Assembly: GCA_038277395.1 (NCBI GenBank)
Contig: CM076190.1
Location: 255,785,989-255,849,988 of the forward strand
From: Dryocosmus kuriphilus
Lineage: Eukaryota; Arthropoda; Insecta; Hymenoptera; Cynipidae
Length of the DNA: 64,000 nucleotides
Reading direction: 5' to 3'
This document shows, one piece after another, positions 1 to 12,318 of the stretch. A model generated the notes under the pieces. The model had not been told where the DNA came from, ran no database searches, and saw nothing but the letters and a program-made list of their open reading frames with translations. The first letter of the stretch is position 1; every line of letters starts with the position of its first letter. The position numbers and the translations under genes are program-made.

Positions 1-750
1 CGGTATATATTCAAATTTAAATTAAAAGTTGGTAAAAGTTTTTTATTCAGAACATATTGTAAAAATAATGATAAAATTTGGAAAAAAAATTTGAAAAAAG
101 GTTGTTATAAAAACTGAAAAAGCAGAAACAAAAAAGTATTAGGGGAAACGAAGAAAACCAACCGAATCCCCTTCCTTCTTTTTCTTTTCCTCGTCTTCCT
201 TTGTTTTACCCTTTTTAAAAACATAGCCAAAAACCAATTTCACACATGCAAACGTTTAGGTGTTCATGCAACACATTTATCAAGGCAAAAAAGAAAATAA
301 AAGAAATCAAGATGGGTCTCTTTTATTTTTTTGTACCTGAGAGACATTTAGGAACACTTTCGAAGCGAAAGTATATGGTACATTCAAGAAGCATTTTAAT
401 TTATTTTCTGTCGTTTACTCCAAGAAGTAAGTAGTGCTACTAGTATAGCGTTGCGCAGTCATTACTAACAAGGCTCTAATGTTTCTGTGCATCTGTTGAT
501 ATTTCTGTGTACATTGTGAATATTAGTTAACACATATTTTTTGAAATTTATGTATAATTTTTCATCTCTGAAAACATAATATAATAGACTATATTTTAAT
601 TGACGCATTTTGTATGTGAAACGATGCATCAGTTTTCGAGAGCTGAATATTGTAGGTAAGATACACAAAACAAATTTATTATTTATATGTATACATGTAA
701 TATACTAAGTGCTTAATACTTTTATAACATAACAAACATTTATTTATTGT

Positions 751-2744
751 TTAGATTGAGTCAAACTGAAAAAGGTGAATATTTGAAAGAATTATTAGGA
801 GAAAATGATACCGAGAGATTGGCTTCTACCGATAGTGAAGATCGGGATTGGCTTCCCACGAGCGATCAGCCACGTAGTGGTCGTAGAAATAAAGAATCGG
901 ACAATGAAGAAGAAAGTGATTTTGATGCAGAGTTTAATGGAAATAGTGAAAATGATAACCAGAACCAAGAAGAAGTAGAGGAGCAAAATGAGAGCGGATC
1001 TGAGCAGGAAGAGGAGGAGGATGAAGATGAAGCTCAAGCATCGCAAGGTGATACTTATTCGTTATTACTGTGTATAAAAATATATCTGCATATATAAGTG
1101 TAGTGTATATTCACGTGTATTCCCTCCTTTTTTTACGTGAAATTGTAATATGTTCTAGACAATGCTTCAAACAGTACCAGTTCGTGACTAAAAATAAAAC
1201 TGTCTAGAATAAAGCTGTACAACAAGGCCACCAAACTCCTGTTAGAAACGTTGTCAGACAAAGGGCTAGTCCACATCGAAGTACAGAAATGTTGTCGATT
1301 GCTAATACATTCAAAAGAATTATGACCAGAGCAATGGTTGATATTATCATACGTTGTACAAACAAAAAAGCAGAAGCTGAATATGAAGATTATAACAGTA
1401 GACATCCTAAAATAGAACCGCATGTATGGAAGAAAGTGACGCTGCAAGAAATGTATTCCTTTTTTGCAGTTTTGATATGCGCTGGTGCAAATAACTCCAA
1501 TATGGATCACGTAAATGACATGTGGAAGAAAGCATCATTCCCCTTGTACCGTGCAACGATGAGACGAGATCGTTTTCAGTCCTTGTTGCGATTTGTACGT
1601 TTTGATGATGTCACTACACGCCGCGCCGTGCACGAGCAGCTACAAACAAGGCTGCTCCAATTATTGATATATGGAATATGCTAAATGAAAACTTAGCTGC
1701 AATCTACAAGCCGACACAATACCTAACTATTGACGAACAGCTGTTCCCTTTTCGAGGAAGGACGAAGTTCACGCAATACATGCCTTCTAAGCCTGCAGAA
1801 TATGGCATCAAAGTATGGTGGGTTTGTGATGCAGAGAATAGTTTTCCGCTCAAAGAAATTATATATACCGGCAAGGAAGGTGATATTAGAGATGTCAATC
1901 AAGAAGAAAGAATTGTCAAAAAACTTTCAGTTGCTCTCAAAGGAGCAGGTCGAAATATAAGTATGGACAGATTTTTACAAGCTTACCCATTGCTGAAAAT
2001 CTTCAATGGAATCTCACCATCGTTGGTACTTTGAAACAAAATAAACTATACATTCCTCAAGAAATGAAGGCATGTAGATCCAGAGAAGTATTATCAACAC
2101 TTTTTGATTTTCGCGAAAAAGTTACAATCTGCTCATATGTACCAAAGAAGAAGAAAGCTGTAAGACTTCTTAGCACGATGCATGATGATGCTCAAATTTC
2201 TGATGCAGCACATAAAAAGCCAGAAATGATATTATTTTATAATAAAGCCAAAGCCGGTGTCGATACTATGGACCAAATGTGCGGGCGATATACTACGCAA
2301 CGGCGAACCTGCAGATGGCCACTGGCTTTTTTCTTCAACATCCTTGATGTTGCCTCTCTTGCTGCTTACTTCGTTTACTACGAAAATAATAAGATGATTT
2401 CAAAAAAAAAAAAGCAACGAAGAATTTTCTTGCGACAACTTGCAGAAGAATTAGCAATGCCGATGGTTCAAGATCGATCTTCAAATCAGCAAATTATGCG
2501 GCACGAATCAACGAAAGTGTCGATCGAATGCTACTTCGAAAAATCAATTACAGTGCAAGTTGCTGCTAACGACTAACAACGAGATAACACTGGCAGAAAA
2601 GTAGTAATTGGATCATGCTACGTTTGTAACAAGCAACCCATTCGCAGACGAAGGAAAACAAGAAAAACCTGCGATGTATGCGGAAAGCCAGTGTGGGATG
2701 AGCATACGGCAAAAACCACTAAATGTTTAGAATGCCATCAATAA
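751..2744 (+). pseudogene. piggyBac transposase pseudogene (DDE_Tnp_1_7 type)
   Basis: The product would be a cut-and-paste DDD transposase acting at TTAA sites. An acidic N-terminal part (751-1046, rich in E and D) precedes the catalytic core. The core is spread over three frames: 1220-1684 (TFKRIMTRAMVDII, RFQSLLRFVRFDD), 1678-2034 (TIDEQLFPFRGR) and 2031-2576 (GVDTMDQM, WPLAFFFNILD). The three catalytic Asp blocks are still visible: D at 1732-1734, D at 1966-1968 (SMDRF) and GVDTMDQM at 2256-2279. An in-frame TAA at 2574-2576 cuts off a C-terminal Cys-rich zinc-binding domain, which remains readable in the same frame to TAA at 2742-2744 (CYVCNK, CDVCGK, CLECH). The start is uncertain; 747-757 looks like an intron acceptor (TTGTTTAG), and AG|GTGATA at 1046 could be a donor. 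With at least two frameshifts and one stop, no active protein is expected. Confidence 0.88.
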
Positions 2745-3235
2745 TTATGAATAATTTGTAAAAATGAAACTACCAAATGTTTGCAATGTCATCAATAATT
2801 ATAAATATTTAAATATATATATATATATATATATATAAATGCTATATTAAAAGCAAACATTCCATAATATTTTTGTATCAATGATATACTGTCAACTGTA
2901 ATTATTATTACTATACTCACTGAATCTACTTAATAAGCAATTAGACCTGAATGTTATATATTATAATTTATTTATCAATAGTTATTTACTTCTTTATGGA
3001 CTAAAAAAATACTTTTTGTTTTATGATTTAATGCATAGACTTTATTATTTTTGTATAGGGGTATGCGGGTACCCGGTTAGGTTATACGTGTACTTTTTTT
3101 CAACGTTAAAATTTTCATCGATACAAAATTGAAAAAGAAAATTTTAATGCATAATTCGATGTAAAATTGGTCAAGTCGTGGGGATCCGGGAGGTTTTCAG
3201 CCCATTTATTCAAGGGAAAAAATAATTTAACAAAA

Positions 3236-3283
3236 TGCACGTCGATGGGTACCCGGGTACCCGGTCAGTAACACTAGGGTTAA
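3236..3283 (+). repeat. piggyBac right terminus with subterminal GGGTACCCGG motifs and TTAA
   Basis: The end reads GGTCAGTAACACTAGGG followed by TTAA. The adjoining GGGTACCCGGGTACCCGG is itself palindromic, and a related GGGTACCCGG occurs near 3067. These are likely transposase-binding subterminal repeats, which is an inference from piggyBac biology. Confidence 0.75.
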
Positions 3284-3289
3284 AATAAT

Positions 3290-6092
3290 ACCTAATTTTA
3301 AAATAAATGTATTTAATTCATTAATTAATTTTTCTAAAATATTTTTATGAATATGAGTAATTTAAAAAAATTTTAAGTTACAAATTTTAAAATTAATGTT
3401 AAAAAATAATTTTAATATTATAAATATTTCAAATATAATTTAAAATTACTTAAAGCTTAAGAAAAACTTTAGATCTTAAATCTTAGCCTTATGAGAGAGC
3501 TTTCGTCAAAAAACTTTTTAAAAAGTTTCAATGATTATTATTATTAATTATTAATATTATTATCAAATTATTATTTGAGTATATTCTAATAAATTTATTA
3601 TTTAAGCGATTTTTATTTCACTTGAATTGAGATTATTATTATCAATGGTAACAATAATAAAATAAATATAATTAATTGTATTTATTAGTTATATTAATTA
3701 ATATAAGGAATAAATTTCAATTATACAAGAAGATAAAATTATTTTTTTTCTTTTTAACTCAGGATTAATTTCAAATATTTATAATTATTGAAGAATTTCG
3801 AAATTAGTTAACTCAAAATTTTGCCTTATATTTATCATTCTGAAATTATTAAAAATTATATATCATTCACATCTGAAAATATCTGTTTCAAAAATAATAT
3901 TTAAGTTTAAAATAAACGAGTTTAATTCACTAATGACATTTTTTAATTTTAAGGGATAAGCTTAGTGAACAATAAAAAAAGAGGATCATGAAAAATCTGT
4001 AACATCGAGAATGTATTTGTTTACACGAATACATTCGTACATTTTCAAAATAAAAAAAAATACTCTTTTTATTGCTGAGACAATTTTCGAATTAAAGAAA
4101 TTTTATATTGAACGATTCTTGAAATTTCTTCGACCAGACGGTTTAAAATGTAAGCGACGAAAATGAAACAATGTCTAGTTCTATGAATAAAATTCTTATC
4201 TTCTAAGTATCAGCAAATAAAAAGCTGTATAAAATTATGGAGAAGGTTGAGAAATCAAGATACGTGAATAAAAATTGGCGTCCATGAAAATATTTCAATT
4301 CCGACAATAATAATTTTCATACACTTTATTTGTTTTAAAATAACTTAAAATCTTTGAAATAAATGAATTTATTTCGTATTAACTAACTTTTCATTTGTTA
4401 TTTTCACTAATATAAATACATTTTTTTATTTTACAGACCAAAACTTTAAAATTGATATTCTAAAATAATTTCAGTACTAATAATATTGGAAACATAATGA
4501 AAAAGTACTGATGGCTTAAGAAAAAGCCTTGAATCTTAACTCTTAAGCCTTTCGGAAAAAAATTAATTTTATTTTTAAATTTGAAAAAATTGCAGTGATT
4601 ATTATTATTTTTAATATTAGATAAACCAGAAAGGACGAAAAACAGAATAAAATCTATTTATTTGAAGAATATACATACATTAATTAATTATAATTACTAT
4701 TTGTAATAAATTATAAGGAAGACTTTTAGTTATATGAAAACATAAATTACCTTTTTTTCCTTTTGTATCAGGATTAATTAACAATATGAATAAAAATTCA
4801 CATTTTTGAAATAATTGAGTTAAAATTCAATATATTATCCATTACCTGAAAATTACTAATAACTAAATTTAAAGAATTTTACCTCATTCATATATAAACA
4901 TTAAAAAAAGAAATCTAATTTAAAAATAAATGTACTTAAAATATCTTTTTTTAAATTTTAAGTGACAAATATTTAAATCAATATTATAATATAATTTCAA
5001 TATTAAAAATGTTTTAATTATTAATTAAAATTATTAGTGCTTAAAAATAGCCCGAAATAGTAAATCTTAAACCTGAGAGAAAAATGACTTTAATTTAAAA
5101 TTTAAAAAAGATTTAAATGATTATTATTATTACTAATATCATAGAAACTAATGGAAACTAACTAACTAATTAACTAACTAATGAATTCTAGCTATTAGAA
5201 TAAACGAAAAGTAAAATAAAAAACATTTATTGAAGGAAATATTTACTATTATTAATTATTAATATTTTTGGGACGACTGGAAAATCCCAAAAAACAAAAT
5301 TCCGGACACTGTAAAATTTTGCGCCAAAAAAAATACCGAAATATTAATTTCCCGTAATTAGAAAGTTCTCGAACTGGAAAATTCCCGACACTTTATAATA
5401 TTACCGAAATCTAAAATTCCCGACAGAAAATTTTATTTAATAAATATTAATCAAAAACCATTTTCTTAGGCTCAAAACAATCAATATTTATTAAAAGCAA
5501 TTTTCAAAAAAATTTTTTAATAGGGAAGTTAAATTTTGATGATAGTATAAACTGTCGGTAATTTTCCAATTTGGAAATTTTCTTTTTGGCAATTTTCTAA
5601 TTTTGCAATTTTTATATTTCGGTATCTTTCTGTCATTTATTGTTCTTTCTATTTTACTAAATAATAATAATAATAATAATAATAATAAGAAAAATTTTTT
5701 GAAAGTCATTTTTCTCTCAGGCTTAAGATTGAAGATTCATTTCTTACTTTATAACATTTATTTTAAAGCTGTTCTTTAAAATTTTTTAAAAAATAATTAA
5801 TTAATCAAATTAATTTATTTTAAAATTAGATATTATGGTCTAGAAATATATTTTTAGATATAAAAACATATGATGTTCAAAACGCAATTTTAATTAATTT
5901 AAAAAAAGTAAGTATAATATTAAATTTTAACTCAATTAATTTCAAAAATTTTAATTTTTATAAAATATTTTTTGTTAATCATAATACAGTAGCATCATAA
6001 AATGTTTATAAAAGTTAAAATCTTCGAATTATTTGTGTTAAAATTTAATATTAATATTAAACTTTTGTTAGCTATATTATATTTGTACATAT

Positions 6093-6125
<33 letters not shown>

Positions 6126-6780
6126 AAATTTTTATATTTAAATAATTCTTTTATTAATTTTTATTAATAAAAATAAATACTTTTTACAGAAATAAATTTT
6201 ATTTTCTATCCTTTAAGTATATTTATTATTAATAATAATAAAGTTAAGATTTTAAGCTTTAAGGCTTTTTTTTAAGACTTAAATAATTTTAAACTATTTT
6301 TCAAAAATTTATAATAGTAATATTAGTTTATAATATAAATTTTCAAGTTTGTCCCTTAAAATTATAAGATATGATTAATGAATTAAATGCATTTTTTTTA
6401 AATTATACAATTATATTGCAACAGTTATTTTTAGATACGAATAACAAAATTTTTAATAATTTTAAAATATTAAATAATTTTGAGTCAATGAATTTCGGAA
6501 AATTTTAATTTTTAAAAATATTTGAAATGAAGACTGATATAAAAGAAAAAAGAAATTTATCTTTTCATATAAATAAAATTTTTCATTATAATAATTAATG
6601 ATATTAATAAGTACAATTAATTATAATTATTTTATTATTGTTAACAATAATAATAATCTCAATTCAAGTGAATTCAAAATAACTCAAGGAGCTAAATTTA
6701 ATCAAATTTACTCAAATAATAATTAGATAATAATATTAACAAACAATGTTGATAATAATCATTGAATTAACAATAATAAA
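3290..6780. repeat. AT-rich region of diverged direct and inverted repeats (foldback-like)
   Basis: No gene is visible. Several diverged copies of one AT-rich block can be followed: 3300-3960, 4330-4920 and 4920-5180 on the plus strand, each with a CTTAA-CCT-GAGAG-like stretch. Reverse-complement versions occur at 5700-5760 and 6360-6780. For example, the stretch around 3630-3700 (CACTTGAATTGAGATTATTA onward) pairs with 6600-6680, and 5068-5090 pairs with 5700-5722. The block around 5270-5640 instead repeats a CCCGAAATT/GGAAAATT theme. Microsatellites: (AAT)n at 5661-5690 and (AT)n at 6093-6118. It is probably an old foldback element or nested copies of a non-autonomous element. Confidence 0.55.
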
Positions 6781-6784
6781 TAAA

Positions 6785-6970
6785 AAAATGACGTAACGTC
6801 AAAAAAAAACGTCCTAAGGCAGGCCAAAGAACGCCCAGAAAACGTCCAATGTTTCAAATGTATCCTAAAAACGTCTTTAGAACATTGTATGTTTTTAGAA
6901 CGTTACCTGACCTAACTTAGGACGTTTTAGGACGTCCTAAAAACGTCTTGGGACATTCGTGCCCACTGCA
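6785..6970. mobile_element. ACGTCC-rich palindromic block, possible MITE end
   Basis: This block differs sharply from its AT-rich surroundings. It repeats ACGTCC and CCTAAAAACGTC in both orientations, has a GACGTAACGTC palindrome at its left and a perfect 18-bp palindrome TTTTAGGACGTCCTAAAA at 6925-6942. It ends in GTGCCCACTGC, which read inward resembles a CAGTGGGC transposon terminus. The left end is not clear, so the boundaries and the class are uncertain. Confidence 0.4.
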
Positions 6971-6989
6971 TAATGTTTAAAAATAAAAA

Positions 6990-9900
6990 ATTTTGCATTT
7001 ACGTTTTTTTTTGTTAAGAAATTACAAACTTCTACACGAAGTTGCTCAAAATTACGAATTTCTACAAAAAATAACAAAGATTCCAAATTTCAAAGTCAAA
7101 TGAGAAAAATTGCGAATTTCTGTAAAAGAAAGTAACTAAAATAGCAAATTTCTACCAAAAATAAGCCAAACTTTCCACTTGTAGTATTTCATTTTTTTGT
7201 TATATTACATGTTTCTACACACAATTGTAGAAAAATACGAGTTTTTACAAAAATAACAAAAATTGTGCATTTCTACAAAAAATAACGAAAATTGCGAATT
7301 TCTGTTATCTAAAAATTAAAAAAGCTACAAATTTCTAAGAAAGTAACAAAAATCATGAATTTTACATACAAAAATAACAAAATCTACAAATTTCTAAAAA
7401 CAATTACGAAAATTACGAACTTTCATTTCAAATAAAAGAAAATACGAACTTCTGTATTAAAAATAACAAAAATAACGAATTTCTAAGAAAATAGAGAAAT
7501 TTGCCATTTGTCGTTTTTTTCGGAATGTTAAGCTAAAAATTTGAAGACTTTTTTAAATTAAAAATTTGCAATCATTTTTTTTTTCTTTTTGTTAAAAAAT
7601 TAGAAAATTTCTAGACAAAATCCCAGAAAATTTCAAATTTCTACCAAAAAAAAAAAAATTCCAAACTTTAAATGAAAATAAGAAAAGTTACGAATTTCTG
7701 TAAAAGAAAATGACTAAAATAACAAATTTCTACAAAAAATAATGAGAATTTCAAGTCTCAAATGAAAATGAGAAAAATCACGAATTTCTGTGAAAGAAAG
7801 TAACTAGAATAACAAATTTCTACAAAAAATAAGGAAAATTTGCCATTTGTAGTTTTTCATTTTCTTGTTAGATTACAAGTTTCTGCAGAAAATTGTAGAC
7901 AAATACGAGTTTCTAGAAAAATAACAAAAATTCCGAATTTCTACAAAAAGTAATGAAAATTCCGAATTTCTGTTATCTAAAAATAGCAAAAATTAGGAAT
8001 TTCTAAGAAAGTAACGAAAATCATGAATTTATACAAAAATAACAAAATCTACAAATTTCTAAAAACCATTACGGAAACTAACACTTTTTATTTAAGATAA
8101 AAGGAATTACGAATTTCTGTAACAAAATAACGAAAACAACGAATTTCTACAAAGATAACGAAATTTTCATTTGTGGTTTTTTCAGAATGTGAAGTTAAAA
8201 ATTTGAAACCTTTTTGAAATTTAAAATTTGCATTCATTTTCTTTTCCTCTTTCATATATTAAAAAACAAAGTTCTAGACAAAATCCCAGAAAATTTTGAA
8301 TTTATGCAAAAAATATGAAAATTCCAAATTTCAAATGAAAATAAGAAAAATTACTAATTTCAGTGAAAGAAAATAGCTAAAATAACAAATTTCTACCAAA
8401 AATAATGAAGATTCCAAATTTCAAATGAAAATAAGAAAGCTTACGTATTTCTGTAAAAGAGAATAGCTAAAATAACAAATTTCTACAAAAAATAAGGAAA
8501 ATTTTCCAACTGTGGTTTTTCATTTTTTTGTTAAATTACAAGTTTCTACACAAAATTGCAGAAAAATAAGAATTTCTACAAAATTAACAAAAATTGCGAA
8601 TTTCTGCAAATAATAACGAAAATCTCGAATTTCTATTGTCCAAGAATAATAAAAATTATCGATTTCTAAGAAAGTCACGAAAATCGCGTATTTATAACAA
8701 AATAACCAAATCTACGAATTTCTAAAAACAATTATGCAAATTACGAGCTTTCATTTCAAATAAAAGAAATCACGAACTTCTGAAAAATAATAACGAAAAT
8801 AACGAATTTATACAAAGATAACTAAATTTTCATTTTTGTTTTTTTCAGAATGTGAAGTTAAAAATTTGAAACCGTTTTTAAATTTAAAATTTTCATTCAT
8901 TTTATTTTTCTCTTTTATATATTAAAAATTTACAAAGTTCTAGACAAAATCCAACAAAATTTCGAATTTCTGCAAAAAATAATGAAAATTCCAAATTTCA
9001 AATGAAAATAAGAAAAATTATTAATTTCTGTGACAGAAAATAAATAAAATAACAAATTTCTACCAAAAATAATGAAAATTCCAAATTTCAAATGAAAATA
9101 AGAGAAATTACATATTTCTATAAAAGAGAATAGATAAAATAACAAATTTCTACAAAAAATAAGGAAAATTTGCCAAATGTAGTTTTTCATTTTTTTGTTA
9201 AATTACAAGATGCTACACAAAATTGTAGAAAAATACGAATTTCTACAAAATTAACAAAAATTTCGAATTTCTACAAATAATAACGAAAATTTCGAATTTC
9301 TCTTATCTAAAAATAAAAAAAATTACAAATTTCTAAGAAAGTAACAATAATAATGAATTTATACGAAAATAACAAAATCTACAAATTTCTAAAAACAATT
9401 ACAAAAATTACGAACTTTCATTTCAAATAAAAGAAAATACGAACTTCTGTATTAAAGATAACAAAAATAACGAATTTCTAAGAAAATAGCGAAATTTGCC
9501 ATTTGTCGTTTTTTTCGGAATGTAAAGCTAAAAATTTGAAGACTTTTTTAAATTTAAAATTTGCAATCATTTTTTTTTCTTTTTGTTAAAAGATTACAAA
9601 TTTCTAGCCAAAATCCCAGAAAATTTTAAATTTCTACAAAAAAAACTGAAAATTCCAAACTTCAAATGAAAATAAGAAAAGTCACGAATTTCTGTAAAGG
9701 AAAAGACTAAAATAACAAATTTCTGCAAAGAATAAGGAAAATTTCAAATCTCAAATGAAAATAAGAAAAATTACGAATTTCTGTGAAAGAAAGTAACTAA
9801 AATAACAAATTTCTACAAAAAATAAGGAAAATTTGCCATTTGTAGTTTTTCATTTTTTTGTTAGATTACAAGTTTCTGCAGAAAATTGTAGACAAATACG

Positions 9901-11145
9901 AGTTTCTAGAAAAATAACAAAAATTCCGAATTTCTACAAAAAGTAACGAAAATTGCGAATTTCTGTTATCTAAAAATAACAAAAATTACGAATTTCTAAG
10001 AAAGTAACGAAAATTATGAATTTATACAAAAATAACAAAATCTAAGAATTTTTAAAAAACATTACGAAAATTACGAATTTTTATTTAAAATAAAAGAAAT
10101 TACGTATTTCTGTAACAAAATAATGAAAATAAGGAATTTCTACAAAGATAACGATATTTGATATTCGTGGTTTTTTCAGAATGTAAAGTTAAAAATTTGA
10201 AAACTTTTTAAAATTAAAAATTTGCATTCATTCTTCTTTTTTTTTTTTTTTTAAAAAGTTACAAATTTGTGTAAAAGAGGAAAAGTAAAATAATAAATTT
10301 CTATAAAAAATAAGAAAAATTTGCAATTTGTAGTCCTTACTTTTTTTGGTAAATTACAAGTTTCTACACAAAATTTTAGAAAAATACGAGTTTCCACAAA
10401 AATAACAAAAATTGCGAAATTCTACAAAAAATAACGAAAATTGCGAATTTCTGTTATCTAAAAATAACAAAAATTACGAATTTCTGAGAAAGTAACGAAA
10501 TTCATAAATTTATACAAAAATAACAAATTCTACGAATTTCTAAATACAGTTACGAAAATTACGAACTTTTGCTTAAGATAAAAGAAATTACGAATTTCTG
10601 TAAAAAAATAACGAAAATAACGAATTTCTAAAAAGATATCGAAATTTGCCATTTGTAGTTTTTTCAGAATGTAAACTTAAAAATTTGAAAACTTTTTTAA
10701 TTTAAAATTTGCATTCATTTTTTTTTTCTGTTTGTTGAAAAATTACAAATTTCTAATCAAAATCCCAGAAAATTTCGAATTTCTACAAAAAAGAAAGTTA
10801 AGAAAATTAAAAATTCTACAAAAATCACCAAAATTACGCTTTTCTAAACAAAATATCGAAAATCCCGTGTCTCTATTAGAAATAAGAATTACGAGATTCT
10901 GTTTAAGAAATAACGAAATTGAAAAATTTCTATAAAAGACGATGAAAATAATGAATTTCTACAAAAAAATAACGAAATTTTCGGATTTTTATTATCTAAA
11001 AACAACAGGAATTACGAATTTGTATTTTTTTAAAAATAAACTATGAATTTCTACAGAAAATAATGAAAATAACGAATTTCTACAAAAAATAACGTAATTT
11101 CCGAATTTCTATTATTTAACAATAACAAAAATTACGAATTTATTC
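6990..11145 (+). repeat. Two-level satellite, plus orientation (short monomers in ~660-bp units)
   Basis: The stretch is built from diverged monomers of roughly 25-35 bp around AACGAAAATTACGAATTTCTA. A marker sequence, GAATGTAAAGTTAAAAATTTG, recurs at 7523, 8185, 8848, 9518, 10179 and 10667. The spacings are 662, 663, 670, 661 and 488 bp, so the monomers are organised in a higher-order unit of about 660 bp. Stop codons are frequent, and the few short open frames are chance products. Confidence 0.8.
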
Positions 11146-11462
11146 ATTTGTTTATTTTTTGTAGAAATTTGTAATTTCAGTTATTTTTTCTTTCGAAACT
11201 CGGGATTTAATAAGAATATAAATTCAAAAATGTTCTTATTTTTTAAAGGAATTCATCATTTTCTCTTTGTAAATAAATTCGTCATTTTTGTTATATTTAG
11301 AGAACAGACATTTGTAATTTTCGTTATTTCTGCAGAAATTCGTCTTTTTGTTACTTTTTATAGAAAGTAATTTTCTTTATTTTTTGTAAAAATTCGTGAT
11401 TTAAACAAACACAAGTTCACAATTTTTGTAACTTCTTTCTAGAATGTAATGTTTGTTATTTT
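11146..11462 (-). repeat. Same satellite in reverse orientation
   Basis: After a turn at about 11,145 the monomers appear as reverse complements (TTTTTGTAGAAATTCGTAATTTTCG-type phrases). The segment ends where the TIR element begins at 11,463. Confidence 0.7.
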
Positions 11463-12318
11463 GAGACCAGAATCCGTGTCAGAATTGTATAGAATTTGGA
11501 CTAGAATTCACGTCAGGTTTAGATAGAATCCATTTTACTTACATTCTATAAAATCTTTTTAACTGGGTAATATTTATTGTAATTATTATTAAGTATTAAT
11601 TGTAATATTGATAATAATTTATAATATTAATTTAGAAGTTTTTTATATTTTACACTTTTTTTATACTATCAATTAACACGTAGAATAGTTATTTGGGTCA
11701 AGAATGAAAAATTCGTAAGCGGAGAATTGGGAAAAGATTTAAAAATTATTATGATTTGAAAGAATATTTGCGTCGAGTTTTTGTTTAAATAGTATTTAAA
11801 AAGTATTAAACAATATTTAAAAATTACGAAAGAAAATAAAGACCGTGTTCGACAATATTTGGTGATTATAGAGCAAATATCTATACAATAAATCCACCCA
11901 CAGGAAAACGAGGTTTCTTATCTTCGTTTGCAGTTTTATAGACGAGAGAGCGAATGATTTGATTTTTTTATTTTCTGCCTTTATCGTGCTATCTATAGCA
12001 AATAATCTAATCTTCAATTATTCTAAAGGTTCCATTTTATACGTGTAATAAATCCAGCAAATATGGAAACATTTTAGGTCCGAGAACGCATTTTATACTC
12101 TACTGATAAAAAACACATAAAATGAGTAAACTGAAATAAATTGTTTGAGTAATTTTTAATTTTTTTATACAAATAAGAGAAGATGTATAATATAAGTCAC
12201 TAGCAGACATAGTGGAAAAATTCTACAGAATTTCAGTAGAATGGATTCTATATAATCCTGATATGAATTCTGGTCCAAATTCTTTACAATGCTGATATGC
12301 ATTCTGGTCTAAAAGTAA
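11463..12318. mobile_element. Non-autonomous element with ~75-bp terminal inverted repeats
   Basis: The left end at 11,463 (GAGACCAGAATCCGTGTCAG onward, about 75 bp) is matched in reverse complement by 12,240-12,316 with modest divergence. The inverted repeats are themselves made of two tandem pieces of about 35 bp built on GACYAGAATTC..GTCAG..TGTATAGAATTT. The 700-bp interior has no recognisable gene; a 66-codon minus-strand frame at 11,817-12,017 has no motif I recognise. A partial copy of the same terminus lies at 16,045-16,145. Confidence 0.6.

Larger units (their letters stand above)
1..3283 (+). mobile_element. piggyBac-like DNA transposon, left end outside window
   Basis: Decayed transposase fragments (751-2744) are followed by about 540 bp of AT-rich 3' sequence and a piggyBac-style right end: CTAGGG at 3274-3279, abutting TTAA at 3280-3283. 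Three GGGTACCCGG-type motifs lie just inside the end (around 3067, 3247 and 3253). TTAA targets and a CCCTAG-like terminus are hallmarks of the piggyBac superfamily. I find no matching left terminus in bases 1-750, so the element probably begins upstream of the window. An (AT)n microsatellite sits at 2815-2836. Bases 1-740 hold no recognisable coding sequence. Confidence 0.8.
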
